From: Rahnella inusitata
Lineage (GTDB): Bacteria; Pseudomonadota; Gammaproteobacteria; Enterobacterales; Enterobacteriaceae
NCBI RefSeq assembly: GCF_003263515.1
Contig: NZ_JYDE01000002.1
Location: 62,001-126,000 of the forward strand
Direction: 5' to 3'
DNA: 64,000 bases
Shown: positions 9,295 through 20,000 of the stretch, one piece after another
Layout of the letters: every line of letters begins with the position of its first letter
Position numbering within the stretch: position 1 is the first letter of the stretch
Program-made: the position numbers and the translations under genes
The notes under the pieces: model-generated
What the model saw: only the letters and a program-made list of their open reading frames with translations
The model's database searches: none
What the model was told of the DNA's origin: nothing

Positions 9295-10722
9295 ATGAGT
9301 GAATATATGATTATTCCCGTAGTGATGGCAGGTGGCACCGGTAGTCGTTTGTGGCCAATGTCGAGAGAACTTTACCCAAAGCAATATCTTCGCCTCAATG
9401 GTGATAAGTCTATGCTCCAGGAGACTATCTCGCGCCTTGAGGGCCTGGATGTTGTTCCACCTATTCTCATTTGTAACGAACAGCATCGTTTTTTAGCTGC
9501 AGAACAGTTACGTCAGCTCGGTTTAGCCGCAGGCAACATTATTTTAGAACCGGTTGGAAGAAATACTGCGCCAGCCATTGCTTTAGCAGCGCTTAACGCC
9601 ACCCTTAATGGTGAAGACCCACTTCTGCTGGTTTTGGCTGCGGACCATGTTATAGAAGATATCAATGCCTTTCATCAGGCAATCATTAATGCAATCCCTC
9701 ATGCCGATCATGGAAAACTCGTGACTTTCGGCATTGTAGCTACCGGACCCGAAACGGGTTATGGATATATACAGCGTGGAGAGTGTTTAGGTGAAGGTAA
9801 AATGGCTTTTGACATTCAACGTTTTGTTGAAAAGCCAGATTTTGAAACCGCTAACCGTTATTTATCAAGTGGTGAGTACTATTGGAATAGTGGTATGTTC
9901 ATTTTTCGGGCAAAAACATATTTAGATGAATTATCAAAATATCGTCCCGATATACTTAATGCTTGTCAGAATGCCTTCTCTAATATCGAGAAAGACTCCT
10001 TACAGGATTTTATAAGGGTCGATAAAGATGCTTTCCTAGCTTGTCCTGACGAGTCTATTGACTATGCTGTCATGGAAGCCACGGCTGAAGGTGTTGTCAT
10101 TCCTCTCGATGCAGGATGGAACGATGTTGGTTCATGGTCAGCCCTGTGGGAAGTCAATGTAAAAGATACAAAGAATAATTGTCTCGATGGTGACGTTTTT
10201 ACACATGACACTGATAATTGCTATATCAGTACAGATGAAAAATTAGTCGCAGCCGTTGGTGTGACGAATTTAGTTATTGTAAACACGAAAGATGCCGTTT
10301 TGGTCATCGATAAGTCGCAAGTTCAGGATGTTAAGAAAGTTGTGCAATATCTGAAAGATAATGAACGTCGTGAATACAAGTTACATCGTGAATCATATCG
10401 CCCGTGGGGCCATCACGATAAAGTAGTAGAAACGCCTCGTTATCATGTGAACCGTGTTACGGTCAAACCGGGTGGGAAATTTTCATTACAAAAACATCTT
10501 CACAGGGCCGAGCACTGGGTCGTGCTTTCTGGTACTGCTGAAGTGACGTTGGACAATAAGAAATTTCTTCTCACTGAAAACCAGTCAACTTTCATACCTA
10601 TCGGTTCTATTCACATGCTAGAAAATCCAGGTAAAATCCCTCTGGAATTGCTTGAAGTAGGGTCTGGGTCTTATTTGGGTGAAGATGACATAATAAGATT
10701 AAAAGACCACTACGGGAATTGA
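9295..10722 (+). CDS. manC: Mannose-1-phosphate guanylyltransferase / mannose-6-phosphate isomerase
   Basis: A 475-residue bifunctional enzyme (ManC/CpsB) that makes GDP-mannose from GTP and mannose-1-phosphate. The pyrophosphorylase signature [16 protein letters not shown] lies at residues ~9-24, and the C-terminal type II isomerase cupin contains [28 protein letters not shown] and [13 protein letters not shown]. Length and N-terminus match E. coli CpsB (478 residues) when the ATG at 9295 is used. No strong ribosome site precedes that ATG; an ATG at 9307 is an alternative. GC content is higher than in the transferase genes to the left. Together with manB at 12,226 it supplies GDP-mannose for the cluster. 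Confidence 0.95.
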   Translation: MSEYMIIPVVMAGGTGSRLWPMSRELYPKQYLRLNGDKSMLQETISRLEGLDVVPPILICNEQHRFLAAEQLRQLGLAAGNIILEPVGRNTAPAIALAALNATLNGEDPLLLVLAADHVIEDINAFHQAIINAIPHADHGKLVTFGIVATGPETGYGYIQRGECLGEGKMAFDIQRFVEKPDFETANRYLSSGEYYWNSGMFIFRAKTYLDELSKYRPDILNACQNAFSNIEKDSLQDFIRVDKDAFLACPDESIDYAVMEATAEGVVIPLDAGWNDVGSWSALWEVNVKDTKNNCLDGDVFTHDTDNCYISTDEKLVAAVGVTNLVIVNTKDAVLVIDKSQVQDVKKVVQYLKDNERREYKLHRESYRPWGHHDKVVETPRYHVNRVTVKPGGKFSLQKHLHRAEHWVVLSGTAEVTLDNKKFLLTENQSTFIPIGSIHMLENPGKIPLELLEVGSGSYLGEDDIIRLKDHYGN

Positions 10723-10944
10723 TGATTGAATATGTGATCTGAAAATATACCCGAATGTAATTAATTTTCATATGCATGGCTTAGCTTCCTCCTTTAGGTG
10801 TTTTATTTTTTATTAATAATAATACTTCAACATTTGGCACCAACAACTACACCCTTCATTATCCTTATATAATTCTGTTTCCATATATATATTTCATCTT
10901 TCTTGCCAGTGAACTATTACGGCAACTATTATATCGAGGTTAGA

Positions 10945-12036
10945 ATGAATAATAGTCAGAGTAGCGTCAGCAAAAGTTATAGCATTCAGGCTTTAAGGGC
11001 TATAGCTGCGCTATTCGTTGTCTGTGATCATACAATTACACAGTTTAATATATATCATCACGTGCCGGGTTTAACGGGTGCAGTCCTGGATAATATTCAG
11101 GGGGTAGGGACGGTCGGTGTTTATATTTTCTTTATCGTAAGTGGCTATATTATGTCCTTCACCACTTTCAATAAGAAATGGGATAAAGATCAAGCTTTTC
11201 TATTTATGAAGAAAAGAGTGCTAAGAATATATCCAACCTATTGGATTTGGCTTACAATTTTGATTGTTTTTTGGTTGTCAGGGCTAGTCCTTAAACAACA
11301 TGACTATTCATTAACTAAGATGATTACATCTTATTTACTTCTGCCCTACTCGGACAGCACTCCAAATAAAATAAACCCAGTACTCGGCCAGGGATGGACA
11401 TTGATATATGAAGTATTCTACTATTTATTATTCGCCATATTAATTTTTTTAAATACTCCCAAAAAGCATGCTATTTTTATTCTAGCGTTGATTTTCGGTG
11501 TGGTTGTTTTTATGGGAAAAAATTCTGCTACAACAATACCTGCTTTAGATTTTTTTATGGCATCTCCCATTTTTTATTTCTTTATAGCAGGGATGGCCCT
11601 GTACACATGGCAGGCGGCAATACTCAGGTTTTATTCTGAGTTATCCGTTATTTATTTGGCAGTTTCAATTTGTATTCTGTGTTTTTATATCCTTGCTTTC
11701 AGTGGGTTCACACAAGAATATAAAGAAATTGCTATGGCATTACTTTCACTTGTCTTGTTTACATTGTTTTTGGCTAAGGGAGGGAATTGTAAGAAATTGA
11801 GTGTTCTGGGCGATGCATCATATTCATTGTACCTAAGTCATGGATTCGTTGTGATGGGGTATGGTGTGTTATGCAAAACGTTCTCTTTCTCTATGTTAAC
11901 CCTGTTCATTGCCGGAATATTGACGGTTCTTATGTCCGTTTTAATCGGGCTATTAAGCTATTACCTGGTTGAGAAAAAAATTCAATTTGTTATCAATGGA
12001 AAGTTCATGACTCCTGCCAGAAATGGTTTCGTTTAG
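10945..12036 (+). CDS. Acyltransferase family 3 membrane protein
   Basis: A 363-residue membrane protein with about ten spans, starting near SYSIQALRAIAALFVVCDH. The Arg-Ala and His of this first segment are conserved in acyltransferase-3 proteins such as OafA and ExoZ, which add O-acetyl or related groups to surface polysaccharides. The open frame begins at a TTG at 10,903, but the ATG at 10,945 has GAGG five bases upstream and gives the usual N-terminus. The gene sits between manC and manB and is strongly AT-rich, unlike manB. It likely decorates the exopolysaccharide made by this cluster; the acyl group and the sugar are unknown. Confidence 0.85.
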   Translation: MNNSQSSVSKSYSIQALRAIAALFVVCDHTITQFNIYHHVPGLTGAVLDNIQGVGTVGVYIFFIVSGYIMSFTTFNKKWDKDQAFLFMKKRVLRIYPTYWIWLTILIVFWLSGLVLKQHDYSLTKMITSYLLLPYSDSTPNKINPVLGQGWTLIYEVFYYLLFAILIFLNTPKKHAIFILALIFGVVVFMGKNSATTIPALDFFMASPIFYFFIAGMALYTWQAAILRFYSELSVIYLAVSICILCFYILAFSGFTQEYKEIAMALLSLVLFTLFLAKGGNCKKLSVLGDASYSLYLSHGFVVMGYGVLCKTFSFSMLTLFIAGILTVLMSVLIGLLSYYLVEKKIQFVINGKFMTPARNGFV

Positions 12037-12225
12037 TCCGTCCATGTTTTTTTGAATCTGATAACTTTGCCTGTATGTTTTTTGCTTATAAATAACATTA
12101 AATTTTAAAAATATTTTAAATATATCGTCTCTTATCAAGTTATTCCAATCAGAAAGTTACTCACAATAATAGAGTTTCATTCGTATCAAAGACCATTATG
12201 GCCGTTGTTAATTTGAGGGTTAATT

Positions 12226-13605
12226 ATGTCTGGGAAATTGACGTGTTTTAAAGCGTATGACATCAGGGGCGAACTGGGTACTGAATTAAATGAAGATATC
12301 GCTTACCGCATCGGACGGGCTTACGGGCAATATTTAAAGCCGACCAAAATGGTAGTAGGGGGCGATGTCCGTTTAACCAGCGAAGCATTAAAACTGGCTC
12401 TGGCAAGGGGATTACAAGATTCAGGCACGGACGTGGTGGATATTGGCGTCACGGGGACGGAAGAAATTTATTTCGCGACTTCATACCTCAGCCTTGATGG
12501 CGGCATTGAAGTGACCGCCAGCCATAATCCGATGAACTATAACGGCATGAAACTGGTGCGCGAAGAATCAAAACCTGTCAGCGGCGATACCGGACTTCAC
12601 GAAATACAGCGTCTTGCCGAGGTGAATCAGTTTACTGATATCGCCCCTGAAAAACGCGGCACTTATGAGCAGGCATCGGTACTTGATGCTTATGTCGATA
12701 AACTGATCGGCTATATCGATTTTTCACATTTTCGCCGCCCGCTCAAATTAGTGCTTAATTCAGGCAATGGTGCTGCGGGGCATGTGGTGGATGCGATTGA
12801 ACAGCGTTTTATCGCGGCGGGAGTGCCGGTTGAGTTTATTAAGGTTCATCACAACCCTGATGGCAATTTCCCCAACGGCATTCCTAACCCGTTATTGCCG
12901 GAGTGCCGTCAGGATACCACGGATGCCATTATCAAATATCAGGCTGATATGGGCATCGCCTTTGATGGTGATTTTGACCGGTGTTTTTTGTTTGACCACA
13001 CAGGCGAATTTATTGAAGGTTATTATATCGTCGGCTTGCTCGCCGATGCATTTTTGGAAAAACACCCCGGTTCGCGCATTATTCATGACCCGCGCTTAAG
13101 CTGGAATACCATTGATATTGTCACTCAGGCGGGCGGTGTGCCGGTGATGTCTAAAACCGGACATGCTTTTATTAAAGAGCGTATGCGTCTTGAAAATGCC
13201 GTTTACGGCGGTGAAATGAGTGCCCATCACTATTTCAGGGATTTTTATTACTGCGACAGCGGCATGGTTCCGTGGCTGCTGGTGGCTGAATTATTGTTAG
13301 TGAAAGGCCAGTCATTAAGAACCCTGATTCATGACCGTATCAAGGCCTATCCTGCCTCCGGGGAAATCAACAGCGTTATCCTTCAGCCGAAAGAAGCCAT
13401 TGGCCGGGTACTGGCCGTGTATGAAAGCGACGCACTGCACGTCGATTATACCGACGGTATCAGCCTTGAATTTGAAGAGTGGCGTTTTAATCTTCGCAGT
13501 TCAAACACTGAACCCGTGGTGCGTCTGAATGTGGAGTCGCGCGGTAATATCGCCCTGATGCAAAAGCAGACACAAAGTATTCTGGCTATTTTGTGCAAAG
13601 AATAA
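12226..13605 (+). CDS. manB: Phosphomannomutase
   Basis: A 459-residue alpha-D-phosphohexomutase (ManB/CpsG) that interconverts mannose-6-phosphate and mannose-1-phosphate. Seen are the phosphoserine loop [14 protein letters not shown], the metal-binding loop [12 protein letters not shown], the sugar-binding loop [10 protein letters not shown] and the phosphate-binding loop [12 protein letters not shown]. Length is close to E. coli CpsG (456). It feeds ManC, encoded 1.5 kb upstream. The GC content rises abruptly at this gene compared with the acyltransferase gene before it, which marks a composition boundary within the cluster. No terminator is visible in the AT-rich gap 12,037-12,225. Confidence 0.95.
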   Translation: MSGKLTCFKAYDIRGELGTELNEDIAYRIGRAYGQYLKPTKMVVGGDVRLTSEALKLALARGLQDSGTDVVDIGVTGTEEIYFATSYLSLDGGIEVTASHNPMNYNGMKLVREESKPVSGDTGLHEIQRLAEVNQFTDIAPEKRGTYEQASVLDAYVDKLIGYIDFSHFRRPLKLVLNSGNGAAGHVVDAIEQRFIAAGVPVEFIKVHHNPDGNFPNGIPNPLLPECRQDTTDAIIKYQADMGIAFDGDFDRCFLFDHTGEFIEGYYIVGLLADAFLEKHPGSRIIHDPRLSWNTIDIVTQAGGVPVMSKTGHAFIKERMRLENAVYGGEMSAHHYFRDFYYCDSGMVPWLLVAELLLVKGQSLRTLIHDRIKAYPASGEINSVILQPKEAIGRVLAVYESDALHVDYTDGISLEFEEWRFNLRSSNTEPVVRLNVESRGNIALMQKQTQSILAILCKE

Positions 13606-13626
13606 TAAAAATTCTGAGGTTTGATT

Positions 13627-14781
13627 ATGTCAAATGATGTAAGTGTTGGAATTGTCGCCGACTGGCTGGTGACATTTGCCGGGGCAGAGAAAGTTATCGC
13701 GGAATTTATTAAAATATACCCGGAGTCTGAACTCTATTCCGTGGTGGATTTTTTATCAGATGAGTCGAGAAAGTTATTTTATGGCAAAGACTCCACCACC
13801 TCTTTTATTCAGCGTTTACCCTTCGCCAAAACAAAGTATCAACACTATCTGCCCTTAATGCCTCTGGCCATTGAACAGCTCGACGTGACCAAGCATGACA
13901 TTATTTTGTCCAGCAGCCATGCGGTGGCAAAAGGGGTATTAACCGGCCCTGACCAGTTGCACATCAGCTACGTGCATTCTCCGATACGTTACGCATGGGA
14001 TTTTCAGCATCAGTATTTACGTGAGGCGGGGTTAAACAAGGGGCTGAAAGGTAAACTGGCTCGCTGGTTTTTACACAAAATAAGGATCTGGGATTACCGC
14101 ACGGCTAACGGCGTTGATCACTTTCTGGCGAACTCACAGTTCATTGCCCGCCGGATAAAAAAAGTCTACGGGCGTGATGCGGATGTTATTTATCCGCCAG
14201 TTGATGTGACGCGTTTTCTGTTGCAGGAAGAGAAAGAGGACTTTTATTTTACCGCGTCCCGCATGGTGCCTTATAAGCGTATTGATCTGATTGTTGAGGC
14301 GTTTAGCCAGATGCCGGATAAAAAGCTGGTGGTGATCGGTGATGGCCCGGAAATGGCAAAAATTAAGGCTAAGGCCGAAAAGAATGTCGAAATTTTAGGG
14401 TATCAGCCTGATGCCGTTATGCAGGATCATATGCGGCGCGCCAAGGCCTTTGTCTTTGCTGCGGAAGAAGATTTTGGCATTACGCCGGTGGAAGCCCAGG
14501 CCTGTGGCACACCGGTCATTGCCTTTGGCAAAGGTGGCGTACTCGAAACCATCAGACCTTACGGCGAAACGAAGGCGACCGGGCTGTTTTATGCCGAACA
14601 GAGTGTGACATCGGTGATACAGGCCGTGCGGCAATTCGAGATGATTGGAAATTCTATTCTTGCGCAAGACTGCCGGGACAATGCAATGCGATTTTCTGCA
14701 GAACGTTTTCACCGCGAGCTGGAGGAATATATAAAAGGGAAATGGAATGAATTTAGCGAGAGCAAAAAAATAAGCTACTAG
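13627..14781 (+). CDS. GT4 glycosyltransferase, probable mannosyltransferase
   Basis: A 384-residue GT-B enzyme. The N-terminal half contains IVADWLVTFAGAEKVIAEF and HISYVHSPIRYAWDFQHQYL; the second is characteristic of WbaZ/WbdC-like GDP-mannose-dependent transferases. The donor domain has ASRMVPYKRIDLIVEAF and the signature AAEEDFGITPVEAQACGTPVIAF, with the paired glutamates of the nucleotide-sugar site. The ATG at 13,627 follows GAGG by seven bases; a TTG at 13,621 would add two residues. Its place between manB and the gmd-like gene fits transfer of mannose onto the repeat unit. Sugar specificity is inferred from neighbours and family resemblance. Confidence 0.83.
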   Translation: MSNDVSVGIVADWLVTFAGAEKVIAEFIKIYPESELYSVVDFLSDESRKLFYGKDSTTSFIQRLPFAKTKYQHYLPLMPLAIEQLDVTKHDIILSSSHAVAKGVLTGPDQLHISYVHSPIRYAWDFQHQYLREAGLNKGLKGKLARWFLHKIRIWDYRTANGVDHFLANSQFIARRIKKVYGRDADVIYPPVDVTRFLLQEEKEDFYFTASRMVPYKRIDLIVEAFSQMPDKKLVVIGDGPEMAKIKAKAEKNVEILGYQPDAVMQDHMRRAKAFVFAAEEDFGITPVEAQACGTPVIAFGKGGVLETIRPYGETKATGLFYAEQSVTSVIQAVRQFEMIGNSILAQDCRDNAMRFSAERFHRELEEYIKGKWNEFSESKKISY

Positions 14782-14914
14782 GTTTTTTATTACGTTCACC
14801 TTGTCTTATTTCTCCTCTTACGTCTGGTTTGTATTTGTTATTTTTAAGACCTTACAATTCTAATCGTGCATCCAAAAAGATGTGTTCTTTTTAATTGTAA
14901 TCCAAGGATCCTGT

Positions 14915-16009
14915 ATGTCTAAAGTTGCACTTATTACCAGTATAGCTGGACAAGATGGTTCTTATTTGGCTGAGCTTTTATTAAAAAAAGGCTATACAGT
15001 CCATGGTATTAATCGACATATTCCTGTAGTGGCGGGAGAGCAAAATGAATTTCCCGCTGAAGGGCTGATGCTTCAGTCCCCGGATTTTCATCTTCACGAT
15101 GAAAATTTTTCTGATGATGCCAGTCTGAATGATTTGTTAGCCACCCTGCGGCCAGATGAAATTTATAATCTGGGCAGTCTCCGCCAGACCACCGCTGAAT
15201 GTCTGCGCGCCTGTTATCCACCCATGAGGGCGAATATCAGTGCGCTGCGCATGCTGGAAGGGATCCGTTCTCAGGGACTGGCGAATAAAACCCGTTATTA
15301 TCATGCCTCGCCCTCTGAACTGTGCGGCCTGGTTAACGCCATGACCATCAATGAAATGGTGACCTCCGGCCTTTGTGCGCCACAAACCATTGCGCTGATC
15401 TCTGATTTCTGGACCGTGGTGAATTACCGGGAAACGTTCGGCATGTATGCCTGCAACGGCATTCTTTTTAATCATGAATCCCCGCGCCGCAGCGAACATT
15501 TTGTCACCCGTAAAATTTCCATCGGGCTGGCGAACATTACGCAGGGGCTGGAGCAGTGTTTGTATCTCGGTAATCTCAATGCGTTGCGTGACTGGGGCCA
15601 TGCCAGAGATTACGTCAAAATGCAGTGGTCGATGTTGCAGCAGGACAGCCCGGAGGACTTTGTGATCGCCACCGGCGTCCAGTATACGGTGCGTCAGTTC
15701 GTCACCTTCGCGGCGCTGGAGCTGGGTATTAAACTGCGTTTCGTCGGGAAAGGTACCGAGGAGAAAGGGGTGATTGCGGCCATTATCAGCCCGATTGCCG
15801 CGGCGTTAAAAGTCGGGGATGTGGTCGTGGCCGTTGACCCCCGCTATATCCGCCCGGCGGAAAAGTGCAAAGCTTCCGCCAACCCGGTGAAGGCGCGCCA
15901 CAAGCTGGGCTGGGGGCCGGAAACCTCATTGCAGGATCTGGTGATTGAGATGGTGCAGGCCGATCTTGCCTCTGCCAAAGCCGTGGCCCGGCTTAAACTC
16001 TATGGATGA
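14915..16009 (+). CDS. GDP-mannose 4,6-dehydratase-like protein lacking catalytic residues
   Basis: A 364-residue extended SDR protein clearly derived from Gmd, the enzyme that turns GDP-mannose into GDP-4-keto-6-deoxymannose. The C-terminal half keeps Gmd signatures (NGILFNHESPRRSEHFVTRK, DWGHARDYVKMQW, EDFVIATGVQYTVRQF). The N-terminal half does not keep the active site. Where E. coli Gmd has Thr132 in the motif S-T-S-E, this protein has Pro133; Tyr156 and Lys160 of the Y-x3-K motif correspond to Gln157 and Leu161. Glu135 remains. The nucleotide loop reads SIAGQDGSYL instead of G-x-x-G-x-x-G. No frameshift or stop is present. No fcl (GDP-fucose synthase) gene follows. It may be a pseudoenzyme, a regulator binding GDP-mannose, or a decaying gene. 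ATG at 14,915 has AAGGA six bases upstream. Confidence 0.85.
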   Translation: MSKVALITSIAGQDGSYLAELLLKKGYTVHGINRHIPVVAGEQNEFPAEGLMLQSPDFHLHDENFSDDASLNDLLATLRPDEIYNLGSLRQTTAECLRACYPPMRANISALRMLEGIRSQGLANKTRYYHASPSELCGLVNAMTINEMVTSGLCAPQTIALISDFWTVVNYRETFGMYACNGILFNHESPRRSEHFVTRKISIGLANITQGLEQCLYLGNLNALRDWGHARDYVKMQWSMLQQDSPEDFVIATGVQYTVRQFVTFAALELGIKLRFVGKGTEEKGVIAAIISPIAAALKVGDVVVAVDPRYIRPAEKCKASANPVKARHKLGWGPETSLQDLVIEMVQADLASAKAVARLKLYG

Positions 16010-16041
16010 AGCTCGCTGACTGCTCAGCGAACCTGTTCAAA

Positions 16042-16077
16042 AGCCGAAGAATGCACCTACATTCTTCGGCTTTTTTT
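16042..16077. terminator. Bidirectional rho-independent terminator
   Basis: A 12-base-pair perfect stem (AGCCGAAGAATG and its complement) with a six-base loop, followed by seven T on the plus strand and by TTTT on the minus strand. It closes the exopolysaccharide cluster after the gmd-like gene and serves the convergent acyltransferase gene ending at 16,111. Confidence 0.93.
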
Positions 16078-16110
16078 ATGCCCGTTCAGCCAGTTTTACG
16101 GCGGATATTC

Positions 16111-17085
16111 TCAGAAGGTAATCAGCTTTTTCGTCAGGTTATTTTTCAGCAGCAAGGTGGAAGACACCACCGAGAGCAGGAACGTCAGCAGGATGACGAA
16201 GAGTTTGGCGGTCAGTGAGTGAATCGGGATCCACTGGATCAGGATGTTGAAAAAGGTGTAGTGGAGGATATACACGCCGGTCATGGTTTTGCCGAGCGCG
16301 CCGACCATTTCGCCGACCGGCCTTTTCACCGCGTCTGCTTTCACGCCGTTGGCCGCAATGATGATCAGCACCACCAGCAGATACACCTGCGAACCGGTCA
16401 GGATGAAGCTGTTGCGCTCGAGCCTGAACAGCGAGAAGAAAAAGTGCTTCTCATACAGCCAGGTGAAGATATAGACGAAAGGAATGGCCACTGCGGCGAA
16501 GGTCGCCACGCGCGGGCGGCCATAAAGCCTGGAAACCGCCGGGTCGAAGAGCAGCTGGCCGGTCAGGTAATAAAGGATCCACGTCCAGATGCGGAACTGC
16601 GCGGGCACGGATAACGCCTGATGCGCCGGATAATAGAGCGCCAGCAGATCGTAAGCGAAAGAGAAAATCAGTAAGACGGCAATCACGCACGCCAGCACGC
16701 GCGTGCGCTGAGCCAGCCAGTCCACCAGCGTGTGGAAGGTGTAAATGATCACCAGCGAAAAGATAAACCATGGCTGGATCAGATACCCTTTCTGATAAGG
16801 CTCCCACAGGTAATAGAGGGAGAACCAGAAAATAAACAGGGTTAATATCCCGCGGATCTTTCTCATCTGCCATTCGGAGGTGGTGTCCTCAGAGCAGGAA
16901 CCGGCGTCCATGTAGCCGTTGACCACAAAAAATAACGGTGTGGCGATGGTGGAGATAAAGGTCAGAAAGGCCAATACGGTGTCGTAGTTATAGTTGTAAT
17001 CGTCGTAAGTGTTGTACACGGTGAAAAAGGTGACGGCGGTCAGGCAGCCGAGGGTTTTAATAATGTTGAGTCCCGTGGTGTTCAT
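16111..17085 (-). CDS. Acyltransferase family 3-like membrane protein
   Basis: A 324-residue membrane protein with about ten predicted spans, resembling the acyltransferase-3 family (WecH/YiaH and OafA groups). Recognisable elements are the first segment LNIIKTLGCLTAVTFFTV, the segment ATPLFFVVNGYM, and a C-terminal GKTMTGVYILHYTFFNILIQ. The usual His of the first segment is not obvious, so catalytic competence is uncertain. The start codon overlaps the stop of the RND pump gene (ATGA), making it the third gene of that minus-strand operon. An acyltransferase coupled to an efflux pump is unusual. Possible roles are modification of an envelope glycan or of an exported compound; the sequence does not decide. 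Confidence 0.72.
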   Translation of the reverse strand: MNTTGLNIIKTLGCLTAVTFFTVYNTYDDYNYNYDTVLAFLTFISTIATPLFFVVNGYMDAGSCSEDTTSEWQMRKIRGILTLFIFWFSLYYLWEPYQKGYLIQPWFIFSLVIIYTFHTLVDWLAQRTRVLACVIAVLLIFSFAYDLLALYYPAHQALSVPAQFRIWTWILYYLTGQLLFDPAVSRLYGRPRVATFAAVAIPFVYIFTWLYEKHFFFSLFRLERNSFILTGSQVYLLVVLIIIAANGVKADAVKRPVGEMVGALGKTMTGVYILHYTFFNILIQWIPIHSLTAKLFVILLTFLLSVVSSTLLLKNNLTKKLITF

Positions 17086-20000
17086 TGTTGGCTGCGTTGT
17101 CCTTCACGATGAAAACAGTTGTAAATCACAGGCAGAACCAGAAGTGTCAGCACTGTAGCGAATCCCAGCCCGAACATGATAACAACTGCCATGCTTTGGA
17201 AAAATACATCAAGTAACAACGGCGCCAGCCCCAGCACGGTGGTAAAGGCGGTCAGCAGAATAGGGCGCAGGCGCGAGGTGGCCGCGTAAACAATGGCTTC
17301 AGCCTGACTCTTCACTTTTTTCTGCTGATTGATCTCCTCGACCAGCACGATCCCATTGCGGATCAACATGCCGCTCAGACTGAGCAAACCAATCAGCGCC
17401 ATAAATCCAAACGGAATGCCGGTCAGCAGGAAACCAAAGGTGACGCCGATCAGCGCCAGCGGAACCGTAAGCCAGATGGCGATGGCGTTTTTCAGCGAGC
17501 TGAACATCAGTACGGTAATGATAAACATCATCAGGAAGCCGATCGGCAGCGTGGTGAATAACCCCTGTTGCGCCTCGGCGGAGTTCTCCGCATCACCTCC
17601 CCACTCAATACTGTAGCCGTGCGGCAGTTTCAGGGCCTCGACGCTGGGTTTAATGCGCGCCAGCATGTCGCCGGAGGTTTCCCCGGTGGCCGCATCCGGG
17701 TCTGTCTGCACCGTCAGCATGCGCATACGGTCGCGACGCATGATCAGCGGATCTTCCCACTCCACGCGGAACTCACTCACCACATTGCTCAGCGGAATAA
17801 ACTGCTGACGCGTCTGGCTCCACACCATGATATTGGCCATGTGATCCACATCCAGCCGTTCATCCGCTGGCGGGCGTAACACCACGGGCATCAGGGTGGA
17901 ACCGTCGCGGTAAATCCCCGCCGTGCTGCCGCTGAAATTCAACTGCAACGCACTGTCGACTTCCGCTCTGTCAACGCCCAGCTCGCGGCCAAGGTATGGT
18001 GAGAACGTCGGGCGGACCATTTTGCTGCGATCCTGCCAGTCGTTACGCACGCCGTCGGCTGCGCCGTCATCCAGGATTATCTGATCCACCTGGCTGGCGA
18101 TATTGCGCAAGGTGTCGGGATCTGAACCTTTGATCCGCACTTCTATCGCGCTGTCGCCGGAAGGGCCAAACATGATGCGTTTCAGGCGGGCATTCACTTC
18201 AGGGAAATTCTGGTGGATCTCCTGCTCGGTGCGCTGGACAAGCCCGGCGATTTTGCGCTGATCGTCCATCCGCACCATGATTTGCGCGTAATTAGAGTAC
18301 TGGCGCTGGCCGTTGTAGGTCAGAATAAACCGCATTCCTCCCTGGCCGACGGTGGTCACGGTGTTTTCTACGCCTTCCTGCCCGTTGATATTTTTTTCGA
18401 TCTCACCGGCAATTTTTGCGGTGTAGTTGATATCGGTGCCGTAAGGCAGCCAGAGGTCGACGAAGAAAATCGGCGTGTTCGAGGAAGGGAAAAAGTTCTG
18501 CCTGACAAAGCTAAAGCCCCAGACGGAAGCCACCAGCAGCGCCGCCAGCACCACCAGCGTCACGGTCTGGCGGATCAGCAAGGCATTGAGCAGGCGGCGG
18601 TAAACGCGAAATATCCAGCCGCCGTAAGGGTCTGCCTGTTCATCGGGTTTTTTCTGCACCACCGGCATATTGGCAAACGCCCATTTCACCAGCACCGGCG
18701 TGAGGGTCAGGGCGGTCACCCAGCTGAGCATCAGCGAAATGAGCAGCACCTGGAACAGCGATTTACAGTATTCGCCGGTGGAATCCTGCGAAAGCCCGAT
18801 GGGCGCGAAGGCCAGAATGGCGATCACTGTCGCCCCGAGCAACGGCAGGGCGGAGCGCTTAATGATGTGTGAGATGGCGTTCAGCAGCGGATTGCCCTGC
18901 TGACGGGAAATCAGCACGCCTTCCACCACCACAATCGCATTATCCACCAGCATACTGAGGGCAATGATCAGCGCCCCGAGGGAAATACGCTGAAGTTCGA
19001 TACCAAACAAATACATGATAAGTAAGGTGCCGAGCACATTGAGCGCCAGTGACACCGCAATAATTATCCCGCTGCGCAGCCCCATAAATATCAGCAGCGT
19101 ACCGACCACAATCGCCAGCGCCATCAGGAAGTTAATGATAAATCCGTCAACGGATTTTTTGACTTCGGCAGCCTGATCGTAAAAGACTTTCAGCTGGATC
19201 CCGGCGGGTTTTTCCGCCTGCAAAGCCTTCATTTTGGCTTCGATGGCGTGACCGATGTTCATGACATTGACGCCAGGAATGTAAGAGACGCCGAGGGTCA
19301 GCGCGTTACGGCCATTAGCATGATAAATATTGCCCGGATGATCGCTGACCCCCTGAGAAATGACGGCGATGTCGCGCAGATAAATGCTGTGCGTCGACCC
19401 CGCCGGGCTGATGAGGACATTATTCAGCTCATCAATGTTTTGAAATCCGCCGGTGGGATGCAGGCGGATCGACTCACTGCCGACGGTCATACTGCCGGCA
19501 TCCGACACCCTGTTCTGCTGGTTAAGCACGGTCGAAAGGCGTGCCAGCGTGACGCCGTACGCCGCCATTTTTGCGCGGGAAATCTCAATCGTGACCTGTT
19601 CAGGAAGGATGCCACCGATGGCGACCTTGCCGACGCCCGGCACCAGCACCAGTTCCCTGCGCAGCTGTTCGGCGTATTTGCGCAGCTCAGGATTGGTAAA
19701 ACTGTCGCCGTAAATCGAGAAAAAATAGCCGTACACGTCGCCAAAATCATCATTCACAAAGGGCGCACTGACGCCCGGCGGAAATTGCAGCGTGGCGTCA
19801 TTCACCCGGCGGCGCAGTTCATCCCAAATCTGCGGAAGTTCGGAGGAGTGATAGCGGGAGTCAATGTTGACGGTGATTTGCGATAAACCGACGGCGGAAA
19901 TTGACGTGATGTTATCGACGTAAGGCAGGCGTTGCAAGGCGTTCTCCAGCGGCAAGGTCACTTCTTCTTCCACCTGCTGCGACGAGGCGCCGGGATACTG

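Noticed and set aside
18213..19886. Long plus-strand open frames opposite the RND pump gene (for example 18,213-18,872 and 19,248-19,886)
   Set aside because: They are reflections of a GC-rich coding strand: no ribosome site, skewed Arg, His and Gln content, and no family motif. The pump gene on the minus strand explains the sequence.
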